From positions 1 through 64,000 of the forward strand of contig NZ_JAJALK010000023.1 in the NCBI RefSeq assembly GCF_020523825.1: a stretch of DNA of 64,000 bases, given 5' to 3'. Under the pieces are notes generated by a model. The model worked only from the letters and a program-made list of their open reading frames with translations, was not told the DNA's origin and did no database searches. Both the position numbers and the translations under genes were made by a program. Origin of the DNA: Methylobacterium brachiatum. GTDB taxonomy: Bacteria > Pseudomonadota > Alphaproteobacteria > Rhizobiales > Beijerinckiaceae. Shown here piece after piece: positions 43,353 through 52,016 of this stretch. Every line of letters begins with the position of its first letter. Position 1 is the stretch's first letter.

Positions 43353-44566
43353 GGCGCGGCCGGGGCGTCGCCGGCGCCGTCGCGCGCGTTCAGCCCCTTG
43401 CCGATGGCGATGCCGGTGAAGGTCTGGTTCAGGTGCATGGCCCGGTACTGCTCGCCGAAGGTCTCGAAGCCGACGACGTTGTAGCGGCGGTAGAGGTCGG
43501 CGATGCCGTGGCCCACCTGACGGCTCTCGGCATCGAGCCGGCGCAGCACGCATTCGAAGCCGATGATCAGGTCGACGCCGCCCAGCGCCGTGTCGAGCCG
43601 CGTCAGCTCGGCCCGGGTTGAGGTGACGATGTCGCGCGGCTCGGCCAGCGTCAGCACCACGCCCTCGTCGATGGCGCAGAAGAAGCTCAGCGACCCGTCC
43701 GGGTTCACGCGGCGGATCGAGCGGCAGAAATACTCGCCCCCGACCTTCACGGCGAGCGGGTAGGCCGCGAAGCTCATCGGCGACAGGCCCTCGGGGTCGA
43801 GGCCGATCGCCATCGCGTATTCCCGCGCCGCCGGCTCGGCGTTGAGCTCGTGGACGGTGCGGCGCTCGCTGTCCGAGGCGGTGACCACGAACTTGGTCTG
43901 GGTCGGCTCGAAATTGTCGCTCTTGAAGATCTCGAACGGCCAATCGGTCTCGACCAGCACCAGCACCGCCGCCTTGCGGTGGATCCGGCCGCCATGCAGC
44001 AGCACCGCGTCGCGGAAGCGCAAATCGTCGCCGGCCGAGCCGCCGACGATCGGGATGCCGTCGAGGGCCCAGGCGATGGCCGAGACGACGGTCTCCTCCG
44101 CGTTGGCGAGCCCGTCGATCAGCGACAGCGCGAAGCGGCCGCCGGCCGCCGGCGCCTCGGCCTCGCGGCAGGCGCCGGGGGGATCGAGGGTCCGGCGCAG
44201 GGCGCGCACGGAAGAGGCGGTGCGCTCGACATCGAGCTGGTCGATGGCGGCGAGCACGGTCGAGACGATGCGGAAGCGCTCGGCCGGGAACGCGATGACC
44301 ACGAGGCCCCGGTCGAGGCCGCCGGACGGCGCGATGCCGCCCGACATCGAGCAGCCCGCGACCGGCACGCCCGGAAACCGGGCCTCCAGGGCGGCGGCCA
44401 GGATCTCGGGATCGTAATCGGCCGAGAAGAACGCGACGACCTGGGACAGGGAAGGGGTACCGATCGCCCGCGCGACCTCACCGACCGCGGCGTCCGGCGA
44501 TGCCGCCTCCGACCAGGCGGTCCAGATGCCGCACAGATGGCGGCGCACTCCCGGTCCTTGAGCCAC
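43349..44566 (-). CDS. FIST domain sensor protein (NosP-like), 405 aa
   Basis: FIST_N (about 20-210) and FIST_C (about 225-375) domains. Recognisable blocks are VAFFSADYDPEILAAALEA, GCSMSGGIAP, LSLIDGLANAEE and AGDDLRF in the N part and FSDNFEP-like KSDNFEPTQTKF in the C part. In Pseudomonas, Legionella and Vibrio, NosP proteins of this class are haem-based nitric oxide sensors that control an adjacent hybrid kinase. The same arrangement is seen here, with a 4-base gene overlap. I chose GTG 44566, with AGGGGA 6 bases upstream; GTG 44596 would add 10 residues. Haem binding is inferred. Confidence 0.85.
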   Translation of the reverse strand: MAQGPGVRRHLCGIWTAWSEAASPDAAVGEVARAIGTPSLSQVVAFFSADYDPEILAAALEARFPGVPVAGCSMSGGIAPSGGLDRGLVVIAFPAERFRIVSTVLAAIDQLDVERTASSVRALRRTLDPPGACREAEAPAAGGRFALSLIDGLANAEETVVSAIAWALDGIPIVGGSAGDDLRFRDAVLLHGGRIHRKAAVLVLVETDWPFEIFKSDNFEPTQTKFVVTASDSERRTVHELNAEPAAREYAMAIGLDPEGLSPMSFAAYPLAVKVGGEYFCRSIRRVNPDGSLSFFCAIDEGVVLTLAEPRDIVTSTRAELTRLDTALGGVDLIIGFECVLRRLDAESRQVGHGIADLYRRYNVVGFETFGEQYRAMHLNQTFTGIAIGKGLNARDGAGDAPAAP

Positions 44567-44809
44567 GTTCCATCCCCTGGTGTCCCCTCGGCGCACTTTC
44601 CGCGCGCTCTTCAGAGTCTTAACGGGAGTATGTCGTGCACAACCGATCTGCGCAACGGGGCGTCGTGGGGCGCCCCGACCGGAACAATGCCGAGGGCGGA
44701 CGTCCGCTGCAGGGCCTGGATTCCGATCGGCGGATCTGATCGGATCCGCCCGCCGGACCGGCGTCCGCTTCGGCGGCGGGCGTGCGCGAGCCGGGAGCGC
44801 GGCGGAGGC

Positions 44810-46075
44810 CTACTTGGTCCCGTCCTTGGTCCCGTCCGCCTTCGACGCCTCCATGACGAGCCGGGTGGCGAGATAGAGACGGGGCGTGATGCTCGCCAGC
44901 ACCGCGAACTCGTCGGCGCTGTGGTAGCGTCCGCCGACGATGCCGAGGGATTCCAGGATCGCCGGTTTACCCGGGCTGTCCGGCTGGAAGGCGTAGCCCG
45001 CATCCGTGCCGCCCCCGATCTCGGCAAGCTTCAGATCGGCGCCCAGCTCCGCGTAGATCGCGCGGGCACGCGCGCCGAGGTCCTGCGTGGCCGGGTTGCG
45101 CGGCAGCGGCGGCCGGCCCTTGGCGAGGTCGAAGCGCACCTCGGTGTCCGGCACGCGGTGCCGCTCGATGATCGTCCGGGCCTGGGCCAGGACGCGGTCA
45201 TACTCGCTCGGCACGAAGTAGCGCATGTCGCCCTCCGCCTTCGCCGCGTCCGGGATGATGTTCGGCTTCGTGCCGCCCTGGACGATGGTCCAGTGCAGGC
45301 TCGTGCCCTTGTCGGCGTCGCCCAGATCCTGGAGCTGCAGGATCTGGTGGGCGATCTCCACGACGGCGTTGCGCCCGGCCTCCGGCGCCCCGCCGGCATG
45401 CGAGGCGCGGCCCTTCACCGTCAGGCTCGCGTAGTTGATGCCCTTGGTCGCCACCGTGACCGCATCCACGCCCGCCTCATCGAAGGAGGGTTCGAACGAG
45501 AGGACGACGTCCTGCCCCCGCGCGACCTTGCCGATCTCGGCCCGGGAGCCGGGCGACCCGCGCTCCTCGTCGGGATTGAACACGACCGTGAGGGTGCCGT
45601 AGCCGTCGAAATGCAGGGCGTTCAGCGCGGCCACGGTGTGCAGGACCATCGCAACGCCGCCCTTCGCGTCGGCGACGCCCGGGCCGTAGGCGCGGCCGTC
45701 GCGCTCGGTGTACGGCCGCTTGGCGGCGTCGCCCTCGCCGAACACGGTGTCGTAATGCACCAGCATCATGATCCGGCGCTGGCCCTTGCCCGGCTTGGTC
45801 GCGACCAGGGTGTTGCCGCCCAGCGCCGGGGCGGGACGGGCCTCCACCGAGAAGCCCAGCCCCTCGAGCAGCCCCCGCAGGGTCGCCTCGACCTTCCCGA
45901 GGCCCGGCACCTGACCGGTGCCGGTATCGACGTCGACCAAGCCCTTCAGCGTCTCGCGATACGGCTCGTTCTGGGCCTTCACCGCCGCGTAGACGGCCTC
46001 GTCCGGCGCCGAAAGCGCGGGGCGGGGCATCAGGGCGAGGAACAGGGTGAGGATGAGGGGGGCGGTCGCGCGCAC
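44810..46075 (-). CDS. M20 family metallopeptidase (glutamate carboxypeptidase-like), exported, 421 aa
   Basis: Signal peptide (about 1-22, ending LSA). Dinuclear zinc site residues: HYDTVFGEGD (first His and catalytic Asp), GPGVADAKGG (bridging Asp) and NPDEERGSPGS (catalytic Glu and metal Glu), with a late His in GGRYHSADE. A dimerisation domain lies in the middle (KGRASHAGGAPEAGRNAV). Carboxypeptidase G2-type, releasing C-terminal glutamate-like residues in the periplasm. GTG 46075 is chosen because AAGGAG lies 5 bases upstream; GTG 46081 overlaps that site. Confidence 0.9.
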   Translation of the reverse strand: MRATAPLILTLFLALMPRPALSAPDEAVYAAVKAQNEPYRETLKGLVDVDTGTGQVPGLGKVEATLRGLLEGLGFSVEARPAPALGGNTLVATKPGKGQRRIMMLVHYDTVFGEGDAAKRPYTERDGRAYGPGVADAKGGVAMVLHTVAALNALHFDGYGTLTVVFNPDEERGSPGSRAEIGKVARGQDVVLSFEPSFDEAGVDAVTVATKGINYASLTVKGRASHAGGAPEAGRNAVVEIAHQILQLQDLGDADKGTSLHWTIVQGGTKPNIIPDAAKAEGDMRYFVPSEYDRVLAQARTIIERHRVPDTEVRFDLAKGRPPLPRNPATQDLGARARAIYAELGADLKLAEIGGGTDAGYAFQPDSPGKPAILESLGIVGGRYHSADEFAVLASITPRLYLATRLVMEASKADGTKDGTK

Positions 46076-46602
46076 GGACACTCCTTACCGGCTGTCAAGC
46101 GACGGCGACTTAGCACGGCCGACCCGGCACGCAACGCCAACCGCCCCCAGGGCGATGCGCGGGCGCGAGCGCTCCTCGCGAGGCGCCCCGTCATCGGGCG
46201 GATTTTTCACGTTCGGAGGCACAGCAGGCCGGCACGGACGGGCCCCGATTTCGGACGCTGCTGCTCGCCGTTTCCAAGGAATCCGGCTGAGCCCGGCCGC
46301 GTCTCCTGAACTTTGGATGGCGGTGCATGCGCCGTAGGTGACGCCCCGTGGTCGCCGGCCGCCCACAGATTTTCGCGGATGCGGCACCCGGGTGACAGCG
46401 GCCGAACGACCGGATCCGCGTTGAGAACGTTCACGATTTTGCGCGTCGGCCAAACCCCGAAGGGCGCCGGCGCCACAGCCCGTTAAAATCCCGCGCCATC
46501 CGCGTTGCGCACAGCATTAACCTTTTGTTAAGCCGCCGATTGCCGCCGGCCCCCCGGCGTGAGAGCTTTCGTTAACGAGAGCTTAACGGTTGGGTCACGG
46601 CG
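46076..46602. other. Intergenic region between peptidase genes
   Basis: 527 bases without a supported gene. The left part must hold the promoter of the M20 peptidase gene. The right part holds the two CtrA boxes listed separately. Frames crossing it show no family resemblance. Confidence 0.5.
46517..46586 (+). promoter_or_regulatory. Two full CtrA-type boxes, TTAA-N7-TTAA
   Basis: Box one: TTAA at 46517-46520, seven bases, TTAA at 46528-46531. Box two: TTAA at 46572-46575, seven bases, TTAA at 46583-46586, followed by C as in the TTAAC form. The second box ends 16 bases before the ATG of the cysteine peptidase gene, where bound CtrA might repress; the first is where it might activate. TTAA is rare at this GC content. 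Confidence 0.6.
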
Positions 46603-47295
46603 ATGCGGTTCGCGGCTTCCAAGGTGCAGGGTTCGGTCGCCAGCTCTGCGCCGCGTCGGGTTTCCCGCCGCCGTCGCGTTCTGGCCGGGTTCGCCTGGGC
46701 TGCCCTGTGCCTCGCCGGGCTCGGCGCCAATGCCGGTCAGGCGCAGACCTTCGCGAGCCTGCCGTCTCCCCAGCTCGGGGCCGAGCCCCAGGGCGCCGCC
46801 CGCCCGATCGCGGCCTGGGTGACGTTCTGCCAGGCCTACGCGGCCGAATGCACGGTCGACCGGAGCGAGCCGGCCCGCATCAGCCTGACCCCGGCGATCT
46901 GGGCGACGATCGTCTCGGTCAACCGCCGGGTGAACAAGTCGGTCGAGCCGAAGACCGACATGGAGCATCTCCACGTCGCCGACCGCTGGGACCTCGCCGA
47001 GGACGGCATCGGCGATTGCGAGGATTTCCAGCTGCTCAAGCGCCACCTGCTGGCCGAGGCCGGCCTGCCCCGCCGGGCGATGCGGATGACCGTGGTGATC
47101 GACGAGAAAGGCGAGGGCCACGCGGTCCTCACCCTGATCACCGACCGGGGCGATATGGTCCTCGACAACAAGACCAACGCGATCGTGCCGTGGCACAAGA
47201 CCGGCTACGTGTTCATCAAGCGCGAGAGCCAGGACGCCACGGCCTGGGTTTCCCTCGGCGGCGTCACCTCGCCGGTCACCACCGCCAACCGCTGA
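46603..47295 (+). CDS. Transglutaminase-like cysteine peptidase (BTLCP, LapG family), 230 aa
   Basis: N-terminal export signal (basic region then hydrophobic about 28-45, ending AGQAQ). Peptidase domain about 65-215 with the triad Cys139 (GIGDCEDFQ), His173 (EGHAVLTL) and Asp188 (MVLDNKTN). In Pseudomonas LapG, the family's best-known member, the periplasmic enzyme clips the adhesin LapA and releases biofilms under control of the c-di-GMP receptor LapD. No lapD or adhesin gene is in the window. Two CtrA boxes precede it. Confidence 0.88.
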   Translation: MRFAASKVQGSVASSAPRRVSRRRRVLAGFAWAALCLAGLGANAGQAQTFASLPSPQLGAEPQGAARPIAAWVTFCQAYAAECTVDRSEPARISLTPAIWATIVSVNRRVNKSVEPKTDMEHLHVADRWDLAEDGIGDCEDFQLLKRHLLAEAGLPRRAMRMTVVIDEKGEGHAVLTLITDRGDMVLDNKTNAIVPWHKTGYVFIKRESQDATAWVSLGGVTSPVTTANR

Positions 47296-47382
47296 TCGCT
47301 TCGGCCGCGCCGCTCGGGCGCCGGGGATTCTCGTGTCGGGGGCCCGCGGGCTCGTGATCTGCACCGGTATTGCGGTGCTCAC

Positions 47383-47398
47383 TTAACCCTTCGCTAAC
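47383..47398 (+). promoter_or_regulatory. Near-consensus CtrA box
   Basis: TTAA (47383-47386), seven bases, then CTAAC (47394-47398): one mismatch to TTAA-N7-TTAAC. It lies about 40 bases before the next small exported-protein gene. Confidence 0.4.
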
Positions 47399-47438
47399 CC
47401 TCTGGACGCACTCTGCCGCTGGACCGAGTGCCCGATCC

Positions 47439-47756
47439 ATGTCGCCAGCCACCTTCGTATCGTCTGCCCTGCTCGCGGCGCTGCTGCTCGTCACCGGGCC
47501 TGCGCGCGCCGGCAGCGAAACCGAGATGCGCCACGGCAGCTGGCGCGAATGCCTGAGCCGCAACTTCCGGATCCAAGCGGCGCTCACGGATCCCGATCCC
47601 GCCGCGGATGCCGCGTTCCGCGCCTGCCGCGCTGCCGAGGAGGCCTATCTCGCGGCCCTGGCGCGCTCCCCGCTCCTGGACGATGACGACGTCGCCCGCG
47701 CCCGGCCCAGGCTCGCCGGCCGCATCCGGGCATGGCTGGTCAGCAGCCGGGGGTGA
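47439..47756 (+). CDS. Small exported protein, 105 aa, hypothetical
   Basis: Clean signal peptide: VSSALLAALLLVTGPARA (cleavage near residue 24). The mature part of about 80 residues is charged and helical, with two cysteines (REC and FRAC) that could form a disulfide; the Asp-rich patch DDDDV lies near residue 82. Not recognised. It follows the cysteine peptidase gene by 143 bases and has a near-consensus CtrA box upstream, so it may be in the same regulon. Confidence 0.65.
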   Translation: MSPATFVSSALLAALLLVTGPARAGSETEMRHGSWRECLSRNFRIQAALTDPDPAADAAFRACRAAEEAYLAALARSPLLDDDDVARARPRLAGRIRAWLVSSRG

Positions 47757-47832
47757 GCCGCCGAGGCGCGCTCACGCTCCGAGCGACGCAACGGGCGCGC
47801 AGCCGGCCGCAACCCGATCGCGCGCGACACCG

Positions 47833-48276
47833 CTAGATCCCGCAGGCGCAGCAGGCCCGCACATTGGCGATCCTCTGCGCCGGCGTGCCGAGCGTCGGGC
47901 GGGTCATGCCGTAATTGCTCCAGTGCGTGATCCACTGCTTGACGTAGTGCGGCCCGTTCGGCGCGCGGGCGAGCTGGTGCGCGGCCCAGCAATCCGCCAG
48001 CTTATCCGAGTTCGTCCTGATGGCGAGAAGACCGTATTCATGGACGACATAGAAGTGGCTCGCGTCCTTGACCTGGGAGTCGACCAGCTCCGCCCGGGCC
48101 GGGCACAGGAACATGCCGTCTCGCGTCGCGGTGGCGATATTCCCCGAGGTCAACGTGCAGTTTTGGGTGACCGCGACATTCAATAGGCCCCCGACGGGGC
48201 TCCATTGTGCTCTTGCCGGCGCGCAAGACAAGATGCCGGCGCAGGCGGATACTGCAAGAAATCGCGCCTTGAACAT
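47833..48276 (-). CDS. Small exported protein with HEYG motif, 147 aa
   Basis: Signal peptide about 1-23, ending APARA. The mature part has HFYVVHEYGLLAIRT followed by DKLADCWAAHQLA, which resembles the HExxH...(A)Dxx(A)A layout of small zinc metallopeptidases, but the second histidine is a leucine (HEYGL). It has six mature cysteines (CCAC near the end), so it is probably disulfide bonded. Either a degenerate metallopeptidase-like fold or an unrelated secreted protein. Confidence 0.65.
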   Translation of the reverse strand: MFKARFLAVSACAGILSCAPARAQWSPVGGLLNVAVTQNCTLTSGNIATATRDGMFLCPARAELVDSQVKDASHFYVVHEYGLLAIRTNSDKLADCWAAHQLARAPNGPHYVKQWITHWSNYGMTRPTLGTPAQRIANVRACCACGI

Positions 48277-48509
48277 GAGATTTTTCCGAAACGATTGACG
48301 GTCTCGGAAACTATAGCAATTTGTGGGCGTGAGGAACTTTCCGCGGACAGGGGAATCACGGGGCGGTTACATTCGCTGGCGAAATGTTTTGGCCGTCGCG
48401 GCGGCACGGCTCAGGCCCTCGATGGGCGGGGAAACCGGGACGCGGCAGCAAGGAACGGGACGTTTTCCGGCCGGCTGGACGGCACGGTTTCGGGGCCCCG
48501 GAGAGATCC

Positions 48510-49010
48510 ATGACCCGATATCGCTGCATCCCGATCGACGCCGCCGTCGCCGACCGTTTCCGCCGCAGCGGACGCGACGATTTCGACAACCTGCTGCGGC
48601 GGGTGACGGCGACCGGTGCGGGCGGATTTCCGTGCCGGCGCTGCCTGCTCTGCGCCGAACCGGGCGCGCCGATGCTGCTGGGCTCCTACGATCTCGGGCG
48701 CCCACGCGGCATCTACTGGACCCCGAGCCCGATCTTCCTGCACGCGCAGCCCTGCCCGGGCTTCGAGGCGGCGGACGTCGTCGCCCCGATCATCCGCGCC
48801 AACGCCCTGGTGTCGGTCCGGGCCTACGACGCGGAGGATCTCTGCCTGTACGACCTCGGCCATGTCTGTCCCGGCGCGGAGGTCGACGCGCCGCTGCTGC
48901 GCGCCCTGGACGATCCCCGCACGGCCTTCGTCAACGTCCACACCGCGCGGCCCGGCTGCCTTCTGTCCCGGGTGGAGCGCGTCGCGGCTAGGTCTTCAGC
49001 CGCGCCTTGA
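48510..49010 (+). CDS. DUF1203 domain protein, 166 aa
   Basis: Matches DUF1203 along its length: start MTRYRCIPIDAAVADRFR, then FPCRRCLLCAEPGAPMLLGSY with clustered cysteines, IYWTPSPIFLHAQPC and a final FVNVHTARPGCLLSRVER. Function of the family is unknown. The ribosome-binding site is GGAGAG. Its last 23 bases overlap the end of the convergent phosphatase gene. Confidence 0.88.
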   Translation: MTRYRCIPIDAAVADRFRRSGRDDFDNLLRRVTATGAGGFPCRRCLLCAEPGAPMLLGSYDLGRPRGIYWTPSPIFLHAQPCPGFEAADVVAPIIRANALVSVRAYDAEDLCLYDLGHVCPGAEVDAPLLRALDDPRTAFVNVHTARPGCLLSRVERVAARSSAAP

Positions 49011-49458
49011 TCCGCCGGGTGAGCCCGTCGCGCACGTCCCGGTAGGCCTCCAGGCGCTGCTCGCGGGAGGCGTCCTGCAGCAGCGTCGGGTCCGGCGTCG
49101 GCCAGTACTCGACATCGGCCGCGATCGTGTGGGTCAGGTCGAGGGCCCGGTGGTGTGCCTCCGGCGAGAGCGTGATGATCAGGTCGAAGTTCAGCCCCTC
49201 CCAATCCTCGAGCTGCTCGACGGTGCGGGGGCGGTGCCGGCTCGCGTCGATGCCGACCTCGTCGAGGGCCGCGATCATGAACGGGTCGGTGGGCTCGCCC
49301 GAGCGGACGCCGGCCGACTGGACGTAGGTCGACTTGCCGAAATAGGCCCGCGCGATCGCCTCGGCCGCGGCCGAGCGCACGGCGTTGTAGTTGCACATGA
49401 ACAGGACCGACTGCACCCGCCGCTTCTTCGGGGTGGTCTCGGGAAAGGGCTCAGCCAT
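48988..49458 (-). CDS. Low molecular weight phosphatase family protein, 156 aa
   Basis: Active-site loop Cys-x5-Arg at Cys22-Arg28 (CNYNAVRS), then a DPFMIAALDEVGIDASRHRP segment and TPDP in place of the DPY loop, so the general acid Asp is present without the usual tyrosine. Relatives dephosphorylate tyrosine or reduce arsenate; here a phosphatase of unknown target is more likely. Last gene of the DUF2948-hisD-UPF0262 cluster, 24 bases after UPF0262. Confidence 0.88.
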   Translation of the reverse strand: MAEPFPETTPKKRRVQSVLFMCNYNAVRSAAAEAIARAYFGKSTYVQSAGVRSGEPTDPFMIAALDEVGIDASRHRPRTVEQLEDWEGLNFDLIITLSPEAHHRALDLTHTIAADVEYWPTPDPTLLQDASREQRLEAYRDVRDGLTRRIKARLKT

Positions 49459-49482
49459 CGCCGCTCGGGGCCGGAGGGCGCC

Positions 49483-49965
49483 CTAGCCTTTCCAGTGCAG
49501 GGCGAAGATCAGGGTGAAGAGGCGGCGCGCCGTGTCGTGGTCGAGATCGACCTTGCCGTCGAGGCGCTGCTTGAGCGTCTCGGACGCCTCGTTGTGCAGG
49601 CCGCGCCGGCCCATGTCGATCGCCTCGATCTGCGACGGCGAGGCGGTGCGGATCGCGTTGTAGTAGCTCTCGCAGATCATCTCGTAGTCGCGGATCACCC
49701 GTCGGAACGGCGTCAGCGACAGGAGGTGCGTCATCACCGGCTCGCCGTCCACCGTGCTGATCGCGAAGGACAGCTTGTTCTCGACGAGGCCCAGCGTCAG
49801 CGCGTAGGGCCCCTCCCGGCCCGGGATGGTGAAGGAATTGTCCTCCAGGATGTCGAACAGGGCGATCGCCCGCTCGTGCTCCTGATCCGGGTTGCCGCGG
49901 GCGATGGACGCCTCGTCCAGGCTTACCTTGGCGAGGCGGTTCGGCCCGCGCTGCTTCTCGGCCAT
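49483..49965 (-). CDS. UPF0262 family protein, 160 aa
   Basis: Conserved alphaproteobacterial protein always placed beside hisD. Blocks: RAIALFDILEDNSF, YALTLGLVENKLSFAI, LSLTPFRRVIRDYEMICESYYNAIRTA. Function unknown. Start at ATG 49965 has GAGGG 7 bases upstream; GTG 49971 is two codons earlier. 10 bases after the hisD stop. Confidence 0.92.
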   Translation of the reverse strand: MAEKQRGPNRLAKVSLDEASIARGNPDQEHERAIALFDILEDNSFTIPGREGPYALTLGLVENKLSFAISTVDGEPVMTHLLSLTPFRRVIRDYEMICESYYNAIRTASPSQIEAIDMGRRGLHNEASETLKQRLDGKVDLDHDTARRLFTLIFALHWKG

Positions 49966-49975
49966 CCCCACACCC

Positions 49976-51271
49976 TCACAGGTTCAACCGGATCGCGACG
50001 GAGCGGGCGTGACCCTCCAGACCCTCCGACCGGCCGAGCGTTATCGCCGCCGGGCCGAGCGCCCGCAAGCTCTCCGGGGTGCAGGCCAGAATCGTCGTCC
50101 GCTTCATGAAGTCCAGGACGCCGAGGCCCGAGGAGAACCGGGCCGAGCGGGCGGTGGGCAGCACGTGGTTCGGGCCGCCGACATAGTCGCCGATCGCCTC
50201 CGGGGTGTGCGATCCCAGGAAGATCGCCCCGGCGTTGCGGATCTTGCCCGCGAGCGCCTCGGCATCCTGGGTCTCGATCTCCAGGTGCTCGGGGGCGAGC
50301 CGGTCGACCAGCGGCACCGCCTCGTCGAAATCCTGCACCCGGATGATTGCGCCGTAATCGCGCCAGCTCGCCCGGGCGATCTCGGCCCGGGGCAGGGTGG
50401 TGAGCGCACGCTCGACGGCGGCTTCCGCCGCCTCGGCCAGCGCGGCGCTGTCGGTGATCAGCACCGATTGGGCGGCGGTGTCGTGCTCGGCCTGAGCCAG
50501 GAGATCGGCGGCGATCCAGTCCGGATTGGCGTGGCCGTCGGCCAGGATCAGCACCTCGGACGGGCCGGCGATCATGTCGATCCCGACCTGGCCGAACACC
50601 CGGCGCTTGGCCGCGGCCACCCAGGCATTGCCCGGGCCGACCACCTTCGCCACCGGCGCGATGCTGGCGGTGCCGTAGGCCAGGGCCGCGACCGCCTGGG
50701 CGCCGCCGACCCGGTAGACCTCGTGGACCCCGGAGAGCTGGGCGGCGGCGAGCACCAGGGGGTTGAGGGTGTTGTCGGGCGTCGGCACCACCATGACGAT
50801 CCGCGGCACCCCCGCGACCCGGGCCGGCACGGCGTTCATCAGCACCGAGGACGGATAGCTCGCCGTCCCGCCCGGCACGTAGAGGCCGACCGATTCCAGC
50901 GCCGTCCAGCGCCAGCCGGAGGTCACGCCGAGCGCGTCCGTCGACCGGTAATCCTGCGGCTTCTGCTGCGCGTGGAACGCCTCGATCCGCTCCGCGGCCA
51001 GGCGTAGGGCGTCCAGCGCCTCGGCCGGGCAGGCGGCCACGGCCGCGTCGATCTCGGCCTCTGTGATCCGCAGCGCGTCGGCGGAAAACTCCGCACCCAG
51101 CCGGTCGAAGCGCCGGGTGAACTCGACCAGGGCGGCGTCGCCGCGGGTCACGACCTCGTGGATGATGCCGCGGACCGCCTCGTCGACATCCTCGGCGATC
51201 TCGCGCTTGGCGGTGAGCAGCCGCGCGAAGTCGGCGGCGAAATTCGGAGCTTGGCTGTCGAGCCGGACCAT
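49976..51271 (-). CDS. hisD: Histidinol dehydrogenase
   Basis: 431 aa. Catalyses the last two oxidations of histidine synthesis, from L-histidinol to L-histidine, with NAD and zinc. Family blocks are complete: VGLYVPGGTASYPSSVLMNA, VVGPGNAWVAAAKRRVFG, IDMIAGPSEVLILAD, LLAQAEHD (zinc ligands) and LAPEHLEI, with the later histidine ligand in GSHTPEAIGDYVGG. Second gene of the cluster DUF2948-hisD-UPF0262-phosphatase, 19 bases after DUF2948. No other his gene is in the window. Confidence 0.97.
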   Translation of the reverse strand: MVRLDSQAPNFAADFARLLTAKREIAEDVDEAVRGIIHEVVTRGDAALVEFTRRFDRLGAEFSADALRITEAEIDAAVAACPAEALDALRLAAERIEAFHAQQKPQDYRSTDALGVTSGWRWTALESVGLYVPGGTASYPSSVLMNAVPARVAGVPRIVMVVPTPDNTLNPLVLAAAQLSGVHEVYRVGGAQAVAALAYGTASIAPVAKVVGPGNAWVAAAKRRVFGQVGIDMIAGPSEVLILADGHANPDWIAADLLAQAEHDTAAQSVLITDSAALAEAAEAAVERALTTLPRAEIARASWRDYGAIIRVQDFDEAVPLVDRLAPEHLEIETQDAEALAGKIRNAGAIFLGSHTPEAIGDYVGGPNHVLPTARSARFSSGLGVLDFMKRTTILACTPESLRALGPAAITLGRSEGLEGHARSVAIRLNL

Positions 51272-51290
51272 CGGATGTCTTTCGTCTGTC

Positions 51291-51749
51291 TCAGGCCGCC
51301 GGGCCGGGGGCGGGGATGGCGTCGATCTCGGGATCGATCGCGTGGCCGGGGCGGGCGACCGCCTCCCAGACCGGGCCGAGATCCTTCATCCGGACCTCGA
51401 TGCACTCGACCTCCAGGCGGACCGCGGCGCCGCCGGAGAACACCATGTCGATATGGCCGGATGGCGCGTCGGTCGCCTCGAAGGTCAGGGCGAGCAGGCT
51501 CATCGGCATCGCGTCGCCCGGTGCCAGGCCGCGGGTCTTCACGCGCAGGACGCGCTCAAAATGCACCCCAGCCAGGCGCCGGCGGGGCGGGACGTCCGGG
51601 GTCCAGTCGAAGCGCCGCACGACCATCAGGAAGCGCTGCTCGCCCGCCAGGTAGGTCAGATCCTCCGGGCGCAGGATCGCGTCCTGGAGGTGCGCGGAGA
51701 TCACGGTCAGGTCCTCGGTATCGAGGGCGGCGAGCTTGAGCAGCTCCAT
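51291..51749 (-). CDS. DUF2948 family protein, 152 aa
   Basis: Matches DUF2948: MELLKLAALDTEDLTVISAH, FLMVVRRFDWT, RLAGVHFERVLRVKTRGL, and FSGGAAVRLEVECIEVRMKD. Function unknown; tightly linked to hisD in Hyphomicrobiales. First gene of the four-gene minus-strand cluster; in relatives murA lies directly upstream, but here a proline-rich gene on the other strand lies between. Confidence 0.92.
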   Translation of the reverse strand: MELLKLAALDTEDLTVISAHLQDAILRPEDLTYLAGEQRFLMVVRRFDWTPDVPPRRRLAGVHFERVLRVKTRGLAPGDAMPMSLLALTFEATDAPSGHIDMVFSGGAAVRLEVECIEVRMKDLGPVWEAVARPGHAIDPEIDAIPAPGPAA

Positions 51750-52016
51750 GAAAGGATCCTCGGGGATAGCGGGGCGCGGGCGGAGTGCGACGGCGGCGGC
51801 TTCGCGGCAGGCCGTAGGTAGCGGTCAGACCCGGCGCGGGCAACGGCCGGGGCCGGGATCGCCGTCTCGGCGGCGGTTCATCCGATTCACGCTCATGCGC
51901 TCGCCGCCGGCCCGAACACCGGTTCGGCGCAAGCGAGCGCGCCCAAAAGGAGGCCGACCGGGCTCCGTCGAGACGGGCGGCCGGACGAAGAGGCGACGAT
52001 TCGAGGCAGGACGACG

